Below, one piece after another: positions 39,960-51,570 of a stretch of 64,000 nucleotides of DNA; the first letter of the stretch is position 1; each line of letters opens with the position of its first letter. A program made the translations under genes and the position numbers. The notes beneath the pieces are model-generated. The model was given only the letters and a program-made list of their open reading frames with translations, ran no database searches and was not told the origin of the DNA. This DNA comes from Rubrivivax sp. SCN 71-131 (GTDB lineage: Bacteria > Pseudomonadota > Gammaproteobacteria > Burkholderiales > Burkholderiaceae_C), in contig MEFD01000024.1 in assembly GCA_001724995.1 (NCBI GenBank), positions 31,669 through 95,668 of the forward strand. Reading direction: 5' to 3'.

Positions 39960-41672
39960 ATGCCCACACTGAACTGGATCGGCAAGGAAGCCGTCGTCAA
40001 GCACCACAAGGAAGTGCCCTTCCGCCTGCTGGAGCCGGTGCCCGACCTGTCGTGCGGCGACAGCGGGAGCGGCAACCTGATCGTGCAGGGCGACAACCTG
40101 CATGCACTCAAGGCGCTGCTGCCCCGCTATGCCGGACAGGTGAAGTGCATCTACATCGACCCGCCCTACAACACCGGCAACGAGGGCTGGGTCTACAACG
40201 ACAACGTCAACAGCCCGGAGATCCGCAAGTGGCTGGGCGAGGTGGTCGGCAAGGAAGGCGAGACGCTGGACCGGCACGACCGCTGGCTATCGATGATGTA
40301 CCCGCGCCTGGTGCTGCTGAAGCAGTTCCTGCGCGAAGACGGCGCGATCTTCGTGTCGATCGACGACAACGAGGTCGGCAACCTGCAAGCTCTGATGCGC
40401 GAGGTCTTCGGCGCCACGAACGAAGTCGCCACGATCGTCTGGGAGAAGGGCAAGAAGGGCGACTCGAAGCTCGTATCCGTCACGCACGAATACATCGTCG
40501 CCTTTGCGCGCAGCAAGGCCCTGCTCAAGGAGCGAAAGGTCCGCTGGCGACGCAGGAAGCCGGGCATCGACGCCGTGCTTGAGCACTACGAAGGCTTGCG
40601 CAAGAAGCGCGGTGACAACCACGCCACGATCCGAAAGGAGATGATGGCTTGGTACCGGGCGCTGCCCAAGGGTGATCCGCGCAAGGGGCACAAACACTAC
40701 AACTGGTCCGACAAGCGCGGGCTCTACTTCGCGGCGGACTTTGCAGGCCCTGATGACAGCCGCGAGAACCGCCCGCGCTATCCCATCCTGCATCCCGTCA
40801 CTCAGCAGCCCTGCGCCATGCCCTCGACCGGCTGGCGGTGGGAAGAGGACACCACGAAAGCGGCGCTGGCCGAGGACCCGCCGCGCATTCACTTCGGCAA
40901 GGACCACACGACGATTCCAAACCGCAAGAGCTACCTGTTTGAGATCGACGAAGAGCCGATGATGAGCGTGTTCTACAAGGACGGCCGGGCAGCCACGCTG
41001 GAGGTCGAAGCGATCCTTGGCGCAGGAGCGTTTCCGTTTCCGAAGGACTCCGAGGTCATTGCCGACCTGGTGGGGATGGTGGTCGAGCCGGGTGACATCG
41101 TGCTCGATAGCTTTGGCGGCTCCGGCACCACGGCGCACGCGGTGCTCAGGTTGAATCAGCACTTGAAGGAGCCCGTTCGCTTCATCCTCGTCGAACTCAA
41201 CGACGATGTGGCACGGAGCAAGACGCGCGAGCGCGTCCGAAAGGCCATCGAGGGCTACACGCCGCTCGCAGGCAAGAAGCGAGTCCCAGTCGAAGGCCTC
41301 GGCGGCGGCTTCCAGTTCTGCCGCCTCTCGCCGGAGCCGCTGTTCGATGCGGAAGGCCAGATCCGCCGCGACGTGACCTTTGCTCAACTGGCCGAGTTCG
41401 TCTGGTTCGCCGAGACCGGCACCGGCTTTACGGGCCAGGCTGACTCGCCGCTGCTCGGCGTGCACGAGGGTCGCGCGATCTACCTGCTCTACAACGGCAT
41501 CCTGAAGGACCGTTCGGCCGCGGGCGGCAACGTGCTCACCGGTCCGGTGTTCGATCTGCTGCCGAAGTTCGCCGGCCCGAAAGTGATCTACGCCGCCGCC
41601 AACCGCATGGGGGCACGCGCAGCACGCGAGGGCGTCAGCTTCAAGCAGACGCCCTATGCGCTGGAGCTGTGA
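39960..41672 (+). CDS. mod: Type III restriction-modification Mod subunit (adenine methyltransferase)
   Basis: DNA adenine-N6 methyltransferase and specificity subunit of a type III restriction-modification system. 570 residues. Motif order is that of the beta class: catalytic DPPY at 67-70 (YIDPPYNTGNEG) first and the SAM-binding FGGSG at 385-389 later (DIVLDSFGGSGTTAHAV). The region between them, rich in Lys/Arg/Trp (about 160-330), is the probable target-recognition domain. No homopolymer or tetranucleotide repeat that would make it phase-variable is seen. Its end overlaps the next gene by 17 bases, and it follows the rpmE2 terminator by 42 bases. The recognition sequence cannot be read from sequence. 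Confidence 0.93.
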   Translation: MPTLNWIGKEAVVKHHKEVPFRLLEPVPDLSCGDSGSGNLIVQGDNLHALKALLPRYAGQVKCIYIDPPYNTGNEGWVYNDNVNSPEIRKWLGEVVGKEGETLDRHDRWLSMMYPRLVLLKQFLREDGAIFVSIDDNEVGNLQALMREVFGATNEVATIVWEKGKKGDSKLVSVTHEYIVAFARSKALLKERKVRWRRRKPGIDAVLEHYEGLRKKRGDNHATIRKEMMAWYRALPKGDPRKGHKHYNWSDKRGLYFAADFAGPDDSRENRPRYPILHPVTQQPCAMPSTGWRWEEDTTKAALAEDPPRIHFGKDHTTIPNRKSYLFEIDEEPMMSVFYKDGRAATLEVEAILGAGAFPFPKDSEVIADLVGMVVEPGDIVLDSFGGSGTTAHAVLRLNQHLKEPVRFILVELNDDVARSKTRERVRKAIEGYTPLAGKKRVPVEGLGGGFQFCRLSPEPLFDAEGQIRRDVTFAQLAEFVWFAETGTGFTGQADSPLLGVHEGRAIYLLYNGILKDRSAAGGNVLTGPVFDLLPKFAGPKVIYAAANRMGARAAREGVSFKQTPYALEL

Positions 41673-42195
41673 GGTGGCGCAGGGCTTGAAAGTCATCATC
41701 ATCGCCGGGCCCAACGGTGCGGGCAAGACGACGTTTGCCCGCGAGTTTCTGCCTCACGAGGCCGCCTGCCCGGTATTCGTCAATGCCGATCTGATCGCGG
41801 CGGGCCTTTCTCCTTTCGATGTCGAGGCTGCTGCCTTGCGAGCCGGACGTCTGATGCTCACAGAGATGGAGTGCCACTTTCAGGCCCGCCGGAGTTTTGC
41901 CTTCGAGACGACGCTGTCGGGGCGCGGCTATCTGCACCACATCGCGCGCTGGCGCGCGGCAGGCTACCGGGTTCAATTGATTTTCCTGAGACTCAATGAT
42001 GCCGATGAAGCGGTGGCGCGCGTCGAGCAGCGCGTGCGTCAAGGCGGCCATGACATCCCGGAGGCTGTGATCCGGCGTCGGTTTGCCGCCGGGCTGGAAA
42101 ACTTCCACCGCCACTACGCCCCTGCTGTCGACGCGTGGGTGCTGTACGACAACGCTGGCGAGACGCCCGCGCTGCTGGACTGGAGCGAGCAATGA
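41656..42195 (+). CDS. Zeta-toxin-like P-loop kinase
   Basis: 179-residue P-loop NTPase of the zeta-toxin/UNAG-kinase-like group. Walker A GPNGAGKTT is at 18-26, followed by VFVNADLIAAGLSPFD and SFAFETTLSGRGYLHHI, the ADLI and ETTLSG patterns of the zeta fold, then a conserved LIFLRLNDADEAVARVEQRVRQGGHDIP with Arg residues that could sense ATP phosphates. Canonical zeta toxins phosphorylate UDP-N-acetylglucosamine and block the cell wall; whether this short chromosomal form does so is unknown. It overlaps mod by 17 bases and its stop overlaps the next start as ATGA. A GTG at 41671 is an alternative start. Confidence 0.8.
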   Translation: MRWSCEVAQGLKVIIIAGPNGAGKTTFAREFLPHEAACPVFVNADLIAAGLSPFDVEAAALRAGRLMLTEMECHFQARRSFAFETTLSGRGYLHHIARWRAAGYRVQLIFLRLNDADEAVARVEQRVRQGGHDIPEAVIRRRFAAGLENFHRHYAPAVDAWVLYDNAGETPALLDWSEQ

Positions 42196-42413
42196 ATACC
42201 AGGAAGCCTATCGACCAGGCAAGCACCGCCGAACTGCGCGGCTCGTGGCAGGCATTGCAACGCGCGGCACGGCGCGCACGCGAGCTGGCCGCGCAAACGG
42301 GAACCGAGTTGATCGTCAGCCGCGGCGGCGTCATCACGCGCATCAGGCCTGCGCCTGATGCCGCGGTTCAGCGGGTGCAGGAAGCCCAGGGGCCGTACAA
42401 GGACGCGCCATGA
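42192..42413 (+). CDS. Small protein between zeta-like kinase and Res (candidate antitoxin)
   Basis: 73-residue basic, largely helical protein (MNTRKPIDQASTAELRGSWQ...) with a central AARRARELAAQTGTEL helix and a short beta-like IVSRGGVITRIRP. I do not recognise a named domain. Similar small proteins beside zeta-like kinases are often presumed antitoxins, which would fit, but here the order is kinase first. It overlaps both neighbours by four bases (ATGA at each end), so it is clearly part of the operon. Low sequence information makes the function uncertain. Confidence 0.6.
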   Translation: MNTRKPIDQASTAELRGSWQALQRAARRARELAAQTGTELIVSRGGVITRIRPAPDAAVQRVQEAQGPYKDAP

Positions 42414-45112
42414 GCGCCTTCGCCCCCAAGACCTACCAGCAGCAGGTGCTCGACAGCATCGAGGCCTATTTCCGGGCCTGCCATGAGCTGCCTTCGGCCG
42501 CGACCGCGTTCACCGTCACCACCGAACGCCTTTGGGGACGCGGCAACCCGTACAACCCCCTGCGGGGCTTTTCGGCAGAGATGCCGTACTTCTGCCTGCG
42601 CGTGCCCACCGGCGGCGGCAAGACCTGGCTGGCAGCCAAGAGCGTGGCACTGGTCAACACGCATCTGCTGCGCTGCGAGCACAGCGTGATCCTGTGGCTG
42701 GTGCCGAGCAAACCCATCCGCGAGCAGACCTTGCGGGCCCTGCGCGACCGCCTGCATCCGAACCACACGGCGCTGCGCGAGGCCGGGCCCATCACGGTGA
42801 TGGATCTCGACGAAGCCAAGAGCGTGACCCGCGCGACGCTGGACACCTCGACCACGATCATCGTCGCCACCCGACAGGCGCTTCAGGTGGAGGACGAGGA
42901 GTCCCGCAAGGTGTACCAGAGCAGCGGCGCGCTGATGCATCACTTCGACAACCTGTCGCCCACGCAGCGCGACAGCTTGTTGAGCGAAGGCGAAGGTGCC
43001 GAACGCACGACGCCGTGCTCGCTGGCAAACGTGCTGCGCCTGCGTCGACCCTTCGTCGTGGTGGACGAGGCGCACAACAGCCGCACCGAACTGGCCTTCG
43101 ACATGCTGGCGCGCTTCCGCCCCAGCGGCGTGATGGAACTGACCGCCACGCCCGACCTGGAACGCACGCCGAGCAATGTGCTGCACAGCGTCTCCGCCGC
43201 CGAGTTGAAGGCGGAGGAAATGATCAAGCTGCCCGTGGTGCTGGAAACCGAGCCGAACTGGCAACAGTGCCTGGCCGATACCATCGGCCGGCGCGATGCC
43301 CTGCACAAGCTGGCCGATGAGGAACGCCGCGCGGGCAGCCCCTACCTGCGGCCGCTGGTGTTGATTCAATCGGAGCCCCGCCGTGCAGGAGTGGAGACGC
43401 TGGATTTCGAGCGCGTCAAGAACGAGCTGATCATCAACCACGGCATTCCGGCCAGCGAGATCGTCGTAGCCACCGGTGAGGAAAAGGGGCTGGAGCAGAT
43501 CGACGCCGACTACAAGCTGGGCATTGCCGACCCGGCATGCCCGGTGAAGTTCGTCATCACCCAGAAAGCGCTGGCCGAGGGCTGGGACTGCCCGTTCGCC
43601 TACATCCTGGTGAGCATGGCCTCGCTGTCATCGGCCACGGCGGTGGAGCAGCTGCTCGGGCGCGTGTTGCGTCAACCCGGCGCCAGCCATCGGCAGGCCA
43701 AGGCCCTGAATCAGTCCTATGCCTTCGTGGTGTCGCGCAACTTTGCCGAGACGGCAGGCGCGCTGCGAGACCGTCTGGTGGCGGGCGCGGGCTTTGAACG
43801 ACGCGAGGTGACCGAGTTCGTCACCGCCGCCAAGGCCGAGCAGGCGCGGCTGGACTTGGAAGGCCACGCCGAGCGCGTCGTGGTTCGGCCGGTGGCGATC
43901 ACGTTGACCGAGAAGCCCGATCTCAAGAGCGTGCCAAAGCCGGTGCGCGACAAGGTGAGCTGGGACGGCAAGCTCAACACGCTGACCATCACCACGCCGC
44001 TGACCGAGGACGAGGCCGAGGTGCTCAAGGCCTCGGTCACCAGCAATTCAGCGGCGGCGGCCATCGTCGAGGCGGCCGAGATCAGCCGTACCACGGCCAT
44101 CGAGTTCTTCCAGACGCCGGCCGAGTTGGGCGAGCGCTTCCGCGTGCCGCAGCTGGCCTTGCGAGTCCAGGGCGAGCTGCAACTGTTCGACGACCCGGAA
44201 GTGCTCGACTATCCGTGGGACTTGTCGACGTACGACGCCGCGCCGACTGGCGACGACATCACTGCGCTGGGCGCGGGCCTCAAGGTGTCCGAAGGCGGCG
44301 AGATCGATGTCGATGGCGAGAGTGGCAAGGTCATCTCGCGCTTCCTGCCCGACTTGCAGCGTGACCTGGGGCTGGTATATCAGCCTGAGTACTGGGACGA
44401 GGTGCGCCTCGCGACGTGGCTGTGCCGGAACCTGCCGGAGCCGTCACTCACCCACGCCAGCAAGCAAGCCTTCGTGGCCAAGTGGCTGACCGAACTGCTG
44501 CGCCGGGAGGGCTTCACGCTTGCCCGCGCCAATCTGCAAAAGTTCTTGACTCGCAATCTGCTCGAGGCGCGGATCCGTGACCTGCGCAGACAGGCGGTCG
44601 GCAAGGCGTTCCAGCAGGCGCTGTTCGGCGACGACGCGGCATCGCGCGTCGCGGTGACGGATCAGTACGCCTTCGAGTTCCACGCGCAGGCCTACGCGCC
44701 CAGTCGTGACTACGACGGACGTTTCGGGCACTTCGACTTCCGCAAGCACTTCTACGGCCGCATCGGCGACTTCGACAGCAAGGAGGAGTTCGAGTGCGCC
44801 TGCTGGCTGGACATGCAGGCGCAGCAGGGGCGCATCCAGGACTGGGTGCGCAACCTCGTTCGGCGCGAAGGCAGTTCGTTCTTCCTGCAGAAGGCCGACG
44901 GCCGCTTCTACCCCGACTTCCTGTGCCGGCTGCCGGGCACGGCCGACCGGCCCGGCCCGGTCCTGGCCGTCGAATACAAGGGTGCGGACCGCTGGGCGGG
45001 CGCCGAGGATGACCGCTTGATCGGCGGCCTGTGGGCGAACCTGTCCGAAGGTCTTTGCCGCTTCGTCATGGTCAAGGACAAGCGCTGGGCGTGGATCGAG
45101 GAGAAGCTGTGA
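42410..45112 (+). CDS. res: Type III restriction-modification Res subunit
   Basis: ATP-dependent translocase/endonuclease subunit of the type III system, 900 residues. Superfamily 2 helicase motifs: Walker A PTGGGKT at 66-72, DEAH at 219-222 (VVVDEAHNS), motif III-like ELTATPDLERTPSNV and motif VI EQLLGRVLRQPG. The C-terminal PD-(D/E)xK nuclease is intact: D836 in FYPDFLCRL and E855-x-K857 in LAVEYKGADRW. Length is typical of Res. It starts by ATGA overlap with the small protein. There is no terminator evident in the 160 bases after it. Confidence 0.93.
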   Translation: MSAFAPKTYQQQVLDSIEAYFRACHELPSAATAFTVTTERLWGRGNPYNPLRGFSAEMPYFCLRVPTGGGKTWLAAKSVALVNTHLLRCEHSVILWLVPSKPIREQTLRALRDRLHPNHTALREAGPITVMDLDEAKSVTRATLDTSTTIIVATRQALQVEDEESRKVYQSSGALMHHFDNLSPTQRDSLLSEGEGAERTTPCSLANVLRLRRPFVVVDEAHNSRTELAFDMLARFRPSGVMELTATPDLERTPSNVLHSVSAAELKAEEMIKLPVVLETEPNWQQCLADTIGRRDALHKLADEERRAGSPYLRPLVLIQSEPRRAGVETLDFERVKNELIINHGIPASEIVVATGEEKGLEQIDADYKLGIADPACPVKFVITQKALAEGWDCPFAYILVSMASLSSATAVEQLLGRVLRQPGASHRQAKALNQSYAFVVSRNFAETAGALRDRLVAGAGFERREVTEFVTAAKAEQARLDLEGHAERVVVRPVAITLTEKPDLKSVPKPVRDKVSWDGKLNTLTITTPLTEDEAEVLKASVTSNSAAAAIVEAAEISRTTAIEFFQTPAELGERFRVPQLALRVQGELQLFDDPEVLDYPWDLSTYDAAPTGDDITALGAGLKVSEGGEIDVDGESGKVISRFLPDLQRDLGLVYQPEYWDEVRLATWLCRNLPEPSLTHASKQAFVAKWLTELLRREGFTLARANLQKFLTRNLLEARIRDLRRQAVGKAFQQALFGDDAASRVAVTDQYAFEFHAQAYAPSRDYDGRFGHFDFRKHFYGRIGDFDSKEEFECACWLDMQAQQGRIQDWVRNLVRREGSSFFLQKADGRFYPDFLCRLPGTADRPGPVLAVEYKGADRWAGAEDDRLIGGLWANLSEGLCRFVMVKDKRWAWIEEKL

Positions 45113-45273
45113 TGCCGGGTGCCGGCAAGTGAATCCGCCTCGATCACCGCGCTCGGACACCGCCGCAGCGGTCGACCCGGCGCGCGCAGGAGCGCTCTCG
45201 AGCAAAGGTGGCTCTGCCACTTTGCTTGACCCTCGCCGGGGGCGGGCTGGGCGCAGCCCGGCCCTGGGGGTGC

Positions 45274-46425
45274 TCAGTAGATCAGCCGCCCGTCGGCGTC
45301 GATGACGCCGATGTCCACGAAGCGGCTGCCGACGTTGCTGTTGGCGAAGTCGACACGAAAGCCGCCGAAGTCGATCTCGCCCATGCCGCGCAGCGCCTGC
45401 GCCACGCCGTCGGCGTCGACCGCCCTGGCCCGACGCGCCGCCTCGGCGAACATGCGCGCCGTGATGTAGCCCTCGAGGTGGAACGAGGTGTAGGTACGCA
45501 GCGCCGGATCGACGGCGGTCATCGCCGCGTGGAATTCGCGCTGCAGCGGCAAGCTCACGCCGCGAGGATTCGGGAACGCCTGCGCGATTCCGACGCCCCG
45601 CGAGCCGCCGCCGGCGATCTGGCGCACCAGCGCCGCCGGCGTATACGACAACGCGAACACGAACTGACCGACGCCGGCCATGCGCAGCGCGGCCACGCAG
45701 TCGGCCGTGAAGCGCGGCGAGCCGATCACGAGCACGGCCTGAGCGTCCGCACGTTGCACTTGGGCTGCCGCGGCGGCATGCGAGGCGGGCTCGACCGACG
45801 CCTCGAAGCCCGCCACGGTCATGCCGCCGGCCTTCGCTGCGAGTTCCCGCGCCATCGCCACGCCCGAGGTGCCCATGGGGATGTTCTGGTACAGCACCGC
45901 CAGCCGCGCCGCGCCCAGCGTGGACGCCAGACCGACGATCTTCTCGATCTGCTGACGATCGCCCGCGCGAATGTGGAAGAGCTTCGCATGCCCCGGGTTG
46001 CGCAGCGATTCGACACCCGGGATGGCGTTGAGCACGACGACGTCGGCGCGGTCGAGCAGCTTGTCGTCGAGCATGCGCGTGAGTGCCACCGAGCCCACCG
46101 GCGACAGCAGCGCCACCGGCTTCTTCTTCATCGCCTCGGCGAAGGCCTTGACGAAGCCATCGCCGGTGTAGGTGTCATCGACTTCGAACAGCGCGATGCG
46201 CCGGCCGCCGACGCCGCCGGCGGCGTTGACTTTCGCGAACGCCGCCTTCATGCCGAGGTTGAGTTCCGGCGCGTCCGGGACCGGAAGGCCGGTGAAGGGT
46301 CCGATCTGGCCGACGACGATGCTTCCCTCGGCGGCCGCAGCCGGCCGTACGGCATGCGCGCCGACCAGCAGGGCGGCCGTGCGCGAGAGGCCCGCAACGA
46401 GGGCCCTGCGTCGAGTGATGGGCAT
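45274..46425 (-). CDS. ABC transporter substrate-binding protein, Liv type (orphan)
   Basis: Periplasmic binding protein of the branched-chain amino acid class. The ATG at 46425, preceded by a strong GGAGGGAAATAGG Shine-Dalgarno, gives 383 residues. A Tat-type signal (ITRRRALVAGLSRTAALLVG, cleavage after about residue 33) leads into VVGQIGPFTGLPVPDAPELNLGMKAAFAKVNAAGGVGG. No permease or ATPase is adjacent. A good promoter with paired direct repeats lies upstream. The ligand is not deducible. Confidence 0.88.
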   Translation of the reverse strand: MPITRRRALVAGLSRTAALLVGAHAVRPAAAAEGSIVVGQIGPFTGLPVPDAPELNLGMKAAFAKVNAAGGVGGRRIALFEVDDTYTGDGFVKAFAEAMKKKPVALLSPVGSVALTRMLDDKLLDRADVVVLNAIPGVESLRNPGHAKLFHIRAGDRQQIEKIVGLASTLGAARLAVLYQNIPMGTSGVAMARELAAKAGGMTVAGFEASVEPASHAAAAAQVQRADAQAVLVIGSPRFTADCVAALRMAGVGQFVFALSYTPAALVRQIAGGGSRGVGIAQAFPNPRGVSLPLQREFHAAMTAVDPALRTYTSFHLEGYITARMFAEAARRARAVDADGVAQALRGMGEIDFGGFRVDFANSNVGSRFVDIGVIDADGRLIY

Positions 46426-46485
46426 CCTATTTCCCTCCGGCAATCGCGCGGCCACCTTGCACCCGAGGGCCGTTCACGGCGCGCG

Positions 46486-46543
46486 ATATTAGGTTGCCAT
46501 CATCGCCTGAGCAAGGCACAAGCCTGCCCAGCAAGGCGCAAGC
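46486..46543 (-). promoter_or_regulatory. Promoter with two 14-base direct repeats for the orphan binding protein
   Basis: On the minus strand TTGCTC (46514-46509) and TAATAT (46491-46486) are spaced 17 bases, giving a leader of about 55 bases. On the plus strand AGCAAGGCACAAGC (46510-46523) and AGCAAGGCGCAAGC (46530-46543) repeat with one mismatch, exactly 20 bases apart. One copy overlaps the -35, the other lies just upstream, as expected for an activator or repressor binding on one DNA face. Confidence 0.55.
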
Positions 46544-46647
46544 GTGGAGTCGGGCACGACCTGGCGCGGCCCGGCGCAAGCGGCCGCCGCGCGCCGACCG
46601 CCTCGGAACCCACGGGATTCCACGGCCTGACGGCCAGGGCACCTTTT

Positions 46648-46653
46648 TACAAT
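46648..46653 (+). promoter_or_regulatory. -10 box for mrpA, leaderless geometry
   Basis: TACAAT ends 8 bases before the mrpA ATG (46662). No Shine-Dalgarno is present between them. The -35 region is poor. Confidence 0.4.
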
Positions 46654-46661
46654 GCGCCGCG

Positions 46662-49576
<2,915 letters not shown>

Positions 49577-49577
<1 letters not shown>

Positions 49578-49921
49578 TGGAGATCGTCGTCTCGCTCGCG
49601 GTCGGGGTGCTGGCGGCGGCCGGCGTCTGGCTCGTGCTGCGGCCGCGCACCTTCCAGGTGCTGATCGGCTTGTCGCTGCTGTCCTACGCGGTCAACCTCT
49701 TCATCTTCAGCGTCGGCAGCCTGGCCGAGGACGAGGCGCCGATCGTGCGCGCCGGCGCGCTGCCCGATCTCGCCCACTACACCGATCCCGTGCCGCAGGC
49801 GCTGGTGCTGACGGCGATCGTCATCGGCTTCGCCACCACGGCCCTCTTCCTCGTCGTGCTGCTGGCGCTGCGCGGCCTCTCCGGCGGCGACCACGTCGAC
49901 GGCCAGGAGGAGGCGCCTTGA
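49577..49921 (+). CDS. mrpC: MrpC, Na+/H+ antiporter subunit C
   Basis: NuoK-like three-helix membrane subunit, 114 residues. Conserved VLIGLSLLSYAVNLFIFSVG and the DPVPQALVLTAIVIGFATTALFLVV block are evident. The start overlaps the mrpA stop (TGATG) and its end overlaps the TTG start of mrpD by four bases. Confidence 0.95.
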
Positions 49922-51570
49922 ACGCCAGCCTCGGCGGCAACGACGCGCTGGTGGTGGCCCCGGTGCTGCTGCCGCTGGGAACGGCAGCGCTGATGCTGCT
50001 GCTGGGGGACGGACGCCGTCGACTGAAGGCGGTGCTGAACATCGGCTCGGCGGCGCTGGGCCTGATGCTTGCCGTGGCCCTGCTGTGGCGCATCGACGCC
50101 GCCGGGGCGCCGGCGAGCTTTGCCGTCTACCTCACCGGCAACTGGCCCGTGCCCTACGGCATCGCGCTCGTCGCCGACCGGCTCTCCGCGCTGATGGCGG
50201 TGCTGGCCGGAACGGTCGGCCTGGCCGCCCTGCTCTACGCGCTGGCGCGCTGGCAGCACGCGGGCATGTACTTCCACGTGCTGCTGCAACTGCAGCTGAT
50301 GGGCCTGTACGGCGCCTTCCTGACCGCCGACCTCTTCAACCTCTTCGTCTTCTTCGAGGTGCTGCTGGCCGCCAGCTACGGCCTGCTGCTGCACGGCGGC
50401 GGCGCCGAACGCGTGCGCGCCGGGCTGCACTACATCGCCATCAACCTCCTCGCCTCGCTGCTCTTCCTCATCGGCGTGGCCGTGCTCTACGGCGTCACCG
50501 GCACGCTCAACATGGCGGACATCGCGCAGAAGCTGCCCCAGGTGCCGGCCAGCGACCGCGGCCTGCTGCACGCCGGAGCGGCGATCCTGGCGATGGCCTT
50601 CCTCGCCAAGGCCGCGGTCTGGCCGCTCGGATTCTGGCTGCCCGCGGCCTACGCCGCGGCGAGCGCGCCGGCGGCGGCGCTGTTCGCCATCCTCACCAAG
50701 GTCGGCGTCTATGCGCTGCTGCGCCTGTGGACGCTGTGCTTTCCAGCCGATGCCGGCGTCTCGGGCGGCTTCGGCGGCATGGCGCTGGTGCTGGGCGGCA
50801 TCGCCACGCTGGGCTTCGGCGCCATCGGCATGATGGCTTCGCAGCGGCTGGCGCGGCTGGTGGCCTTCAGCGTCATCACCTCGTCGGGAACGCTGGTGGC
50901 GGCCTTCGGCCTCGGGCAGCCGACCCTGGCCGCCGCGGCGCTCTTCTACCTGGCGAGCTCGACGCTCGCCGGTTGCGCGCTCTTCCTGCTGGTCGAGTTG
51001 CTGGAACGCAGCCGTCAGGTCGAATGGGGACCGGCGCAGTTCGACGACGGCAACGATGCCCTGCCGGCCTTCTTCGAAGCGGAGCCCACGAGCGGCGCCA
51101 ACCTCGACGACGACGAGGAACTGCTGGTCGGGCGCGTGATCCCCGGGGCGCTGGCCTTCCTCGGCGTCAGCTTCACGCTGGGCGCGATGGTGGTCGCCGG
51201 ACTGCCGCCGCTGGCCGGATTCATCGGCAAGCTGGCGATGCTGCAGGCGCTGCTGAACGTCGGTTCGGCGTCGGCGTGGGCGCTCTTCGTGCTCCTGATC
51301 GCCTCCGGGCTGCTGGCGGCGATCGCCTTCATGCGCGTGGGCATGCGCCACTTCTGGACCGGCGCCGAGCGCAACACGCTGCGCCTGCGCGTGGTCGAGT
51401 CGCTTCCGGTGGGCGGGCTGGTGCTGGCACTGCTGCTGCTGGTCTTCTACGGCAACGCCGTGCTGCGCTATACGCAGGCCACCGCCGACGCCCTGCATCA
51501 GCCGCAGCAGTACATCGATGCGGTGATGGGCGCGCGCCCCAGGGCGGGCGGCGCGCAGGGGACGCGATGA
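49918..51570 (+). CDS. mrpD: MrpD, Na+/H+ antiporter subunit D
   Basis: NuoM/NuoN-like antiporter subunit, 550 residues. The start is a TTG overlapping the mrpC stop as TTGA; the next in-frame ATG (49993) would remove the conserved first helix, so TTG is preferred. Conserved features: LTADLFNLFVFFEVLLAASYGLLL, AFLAKAAVWPLGFWLPAAYAAASAPAAALFAILTKVGVYALLR and RLARLVAFSVITSSGTLVAAFG. Confidence 0.94.
   Translation: MNASLGGNDALVVAPVLLPLGTAALMLLLGDGRRRLKAVLNIGSAALGLMLAVALLWRIDAAGAPASFAVYLTGNWPVPYGIALVADRLSALMAVLAGTVGLAALLYALARWQHAGMYFHVLLQLQLMGLYGAFLTADLFNLFVFFEVLLAASYGLLLHGGGAERVRAGLHYIAINLLASLLFLIGVAVLYGVTGTLNMADIAQKLPQVPASDRGLLHAGAAILAMAFLAKAAVWPLGFWLPAAYAAASAPAAALFAILTKVGVYALLRLWTLCFPADAGVSGGFGGMALVLGGIATLGFGAIGMMASQRLARLVAFSVITSSGTLVAAFGLGQPTLAAAALFYLASSTLAGCALFLLVELLERSRQVEWGPAQFDDGNDALPAFFEAEPTSGANLDDDEELLVGRVIPGALAFLGVSFTLGAMVVAGLPPLAGFIGKLAMLQALLNVGSASAWALFVLLIASGLLAAIAFMRVGMRHFWTGAERNTLRLRVVESLPVGGLVLALLLLVFYGNAVLRYTQATADALHQPQQYIDAVMGARPRAGGAQGTR

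Noticed and set aside
39960..41672. Phase-variable mod gene (phasevarion)
   Set aside because: No homopolymer tract or short tandem repeat in the coding start or body that could slip out of frame.
39918..45273. Integrated mobile element carrying the R-M operon
   Set aside because: No integrase, transposase, tRNA-end duplication or clear flanking direct repeats found by eye; acquisition by transfer is plausible but unsupported.
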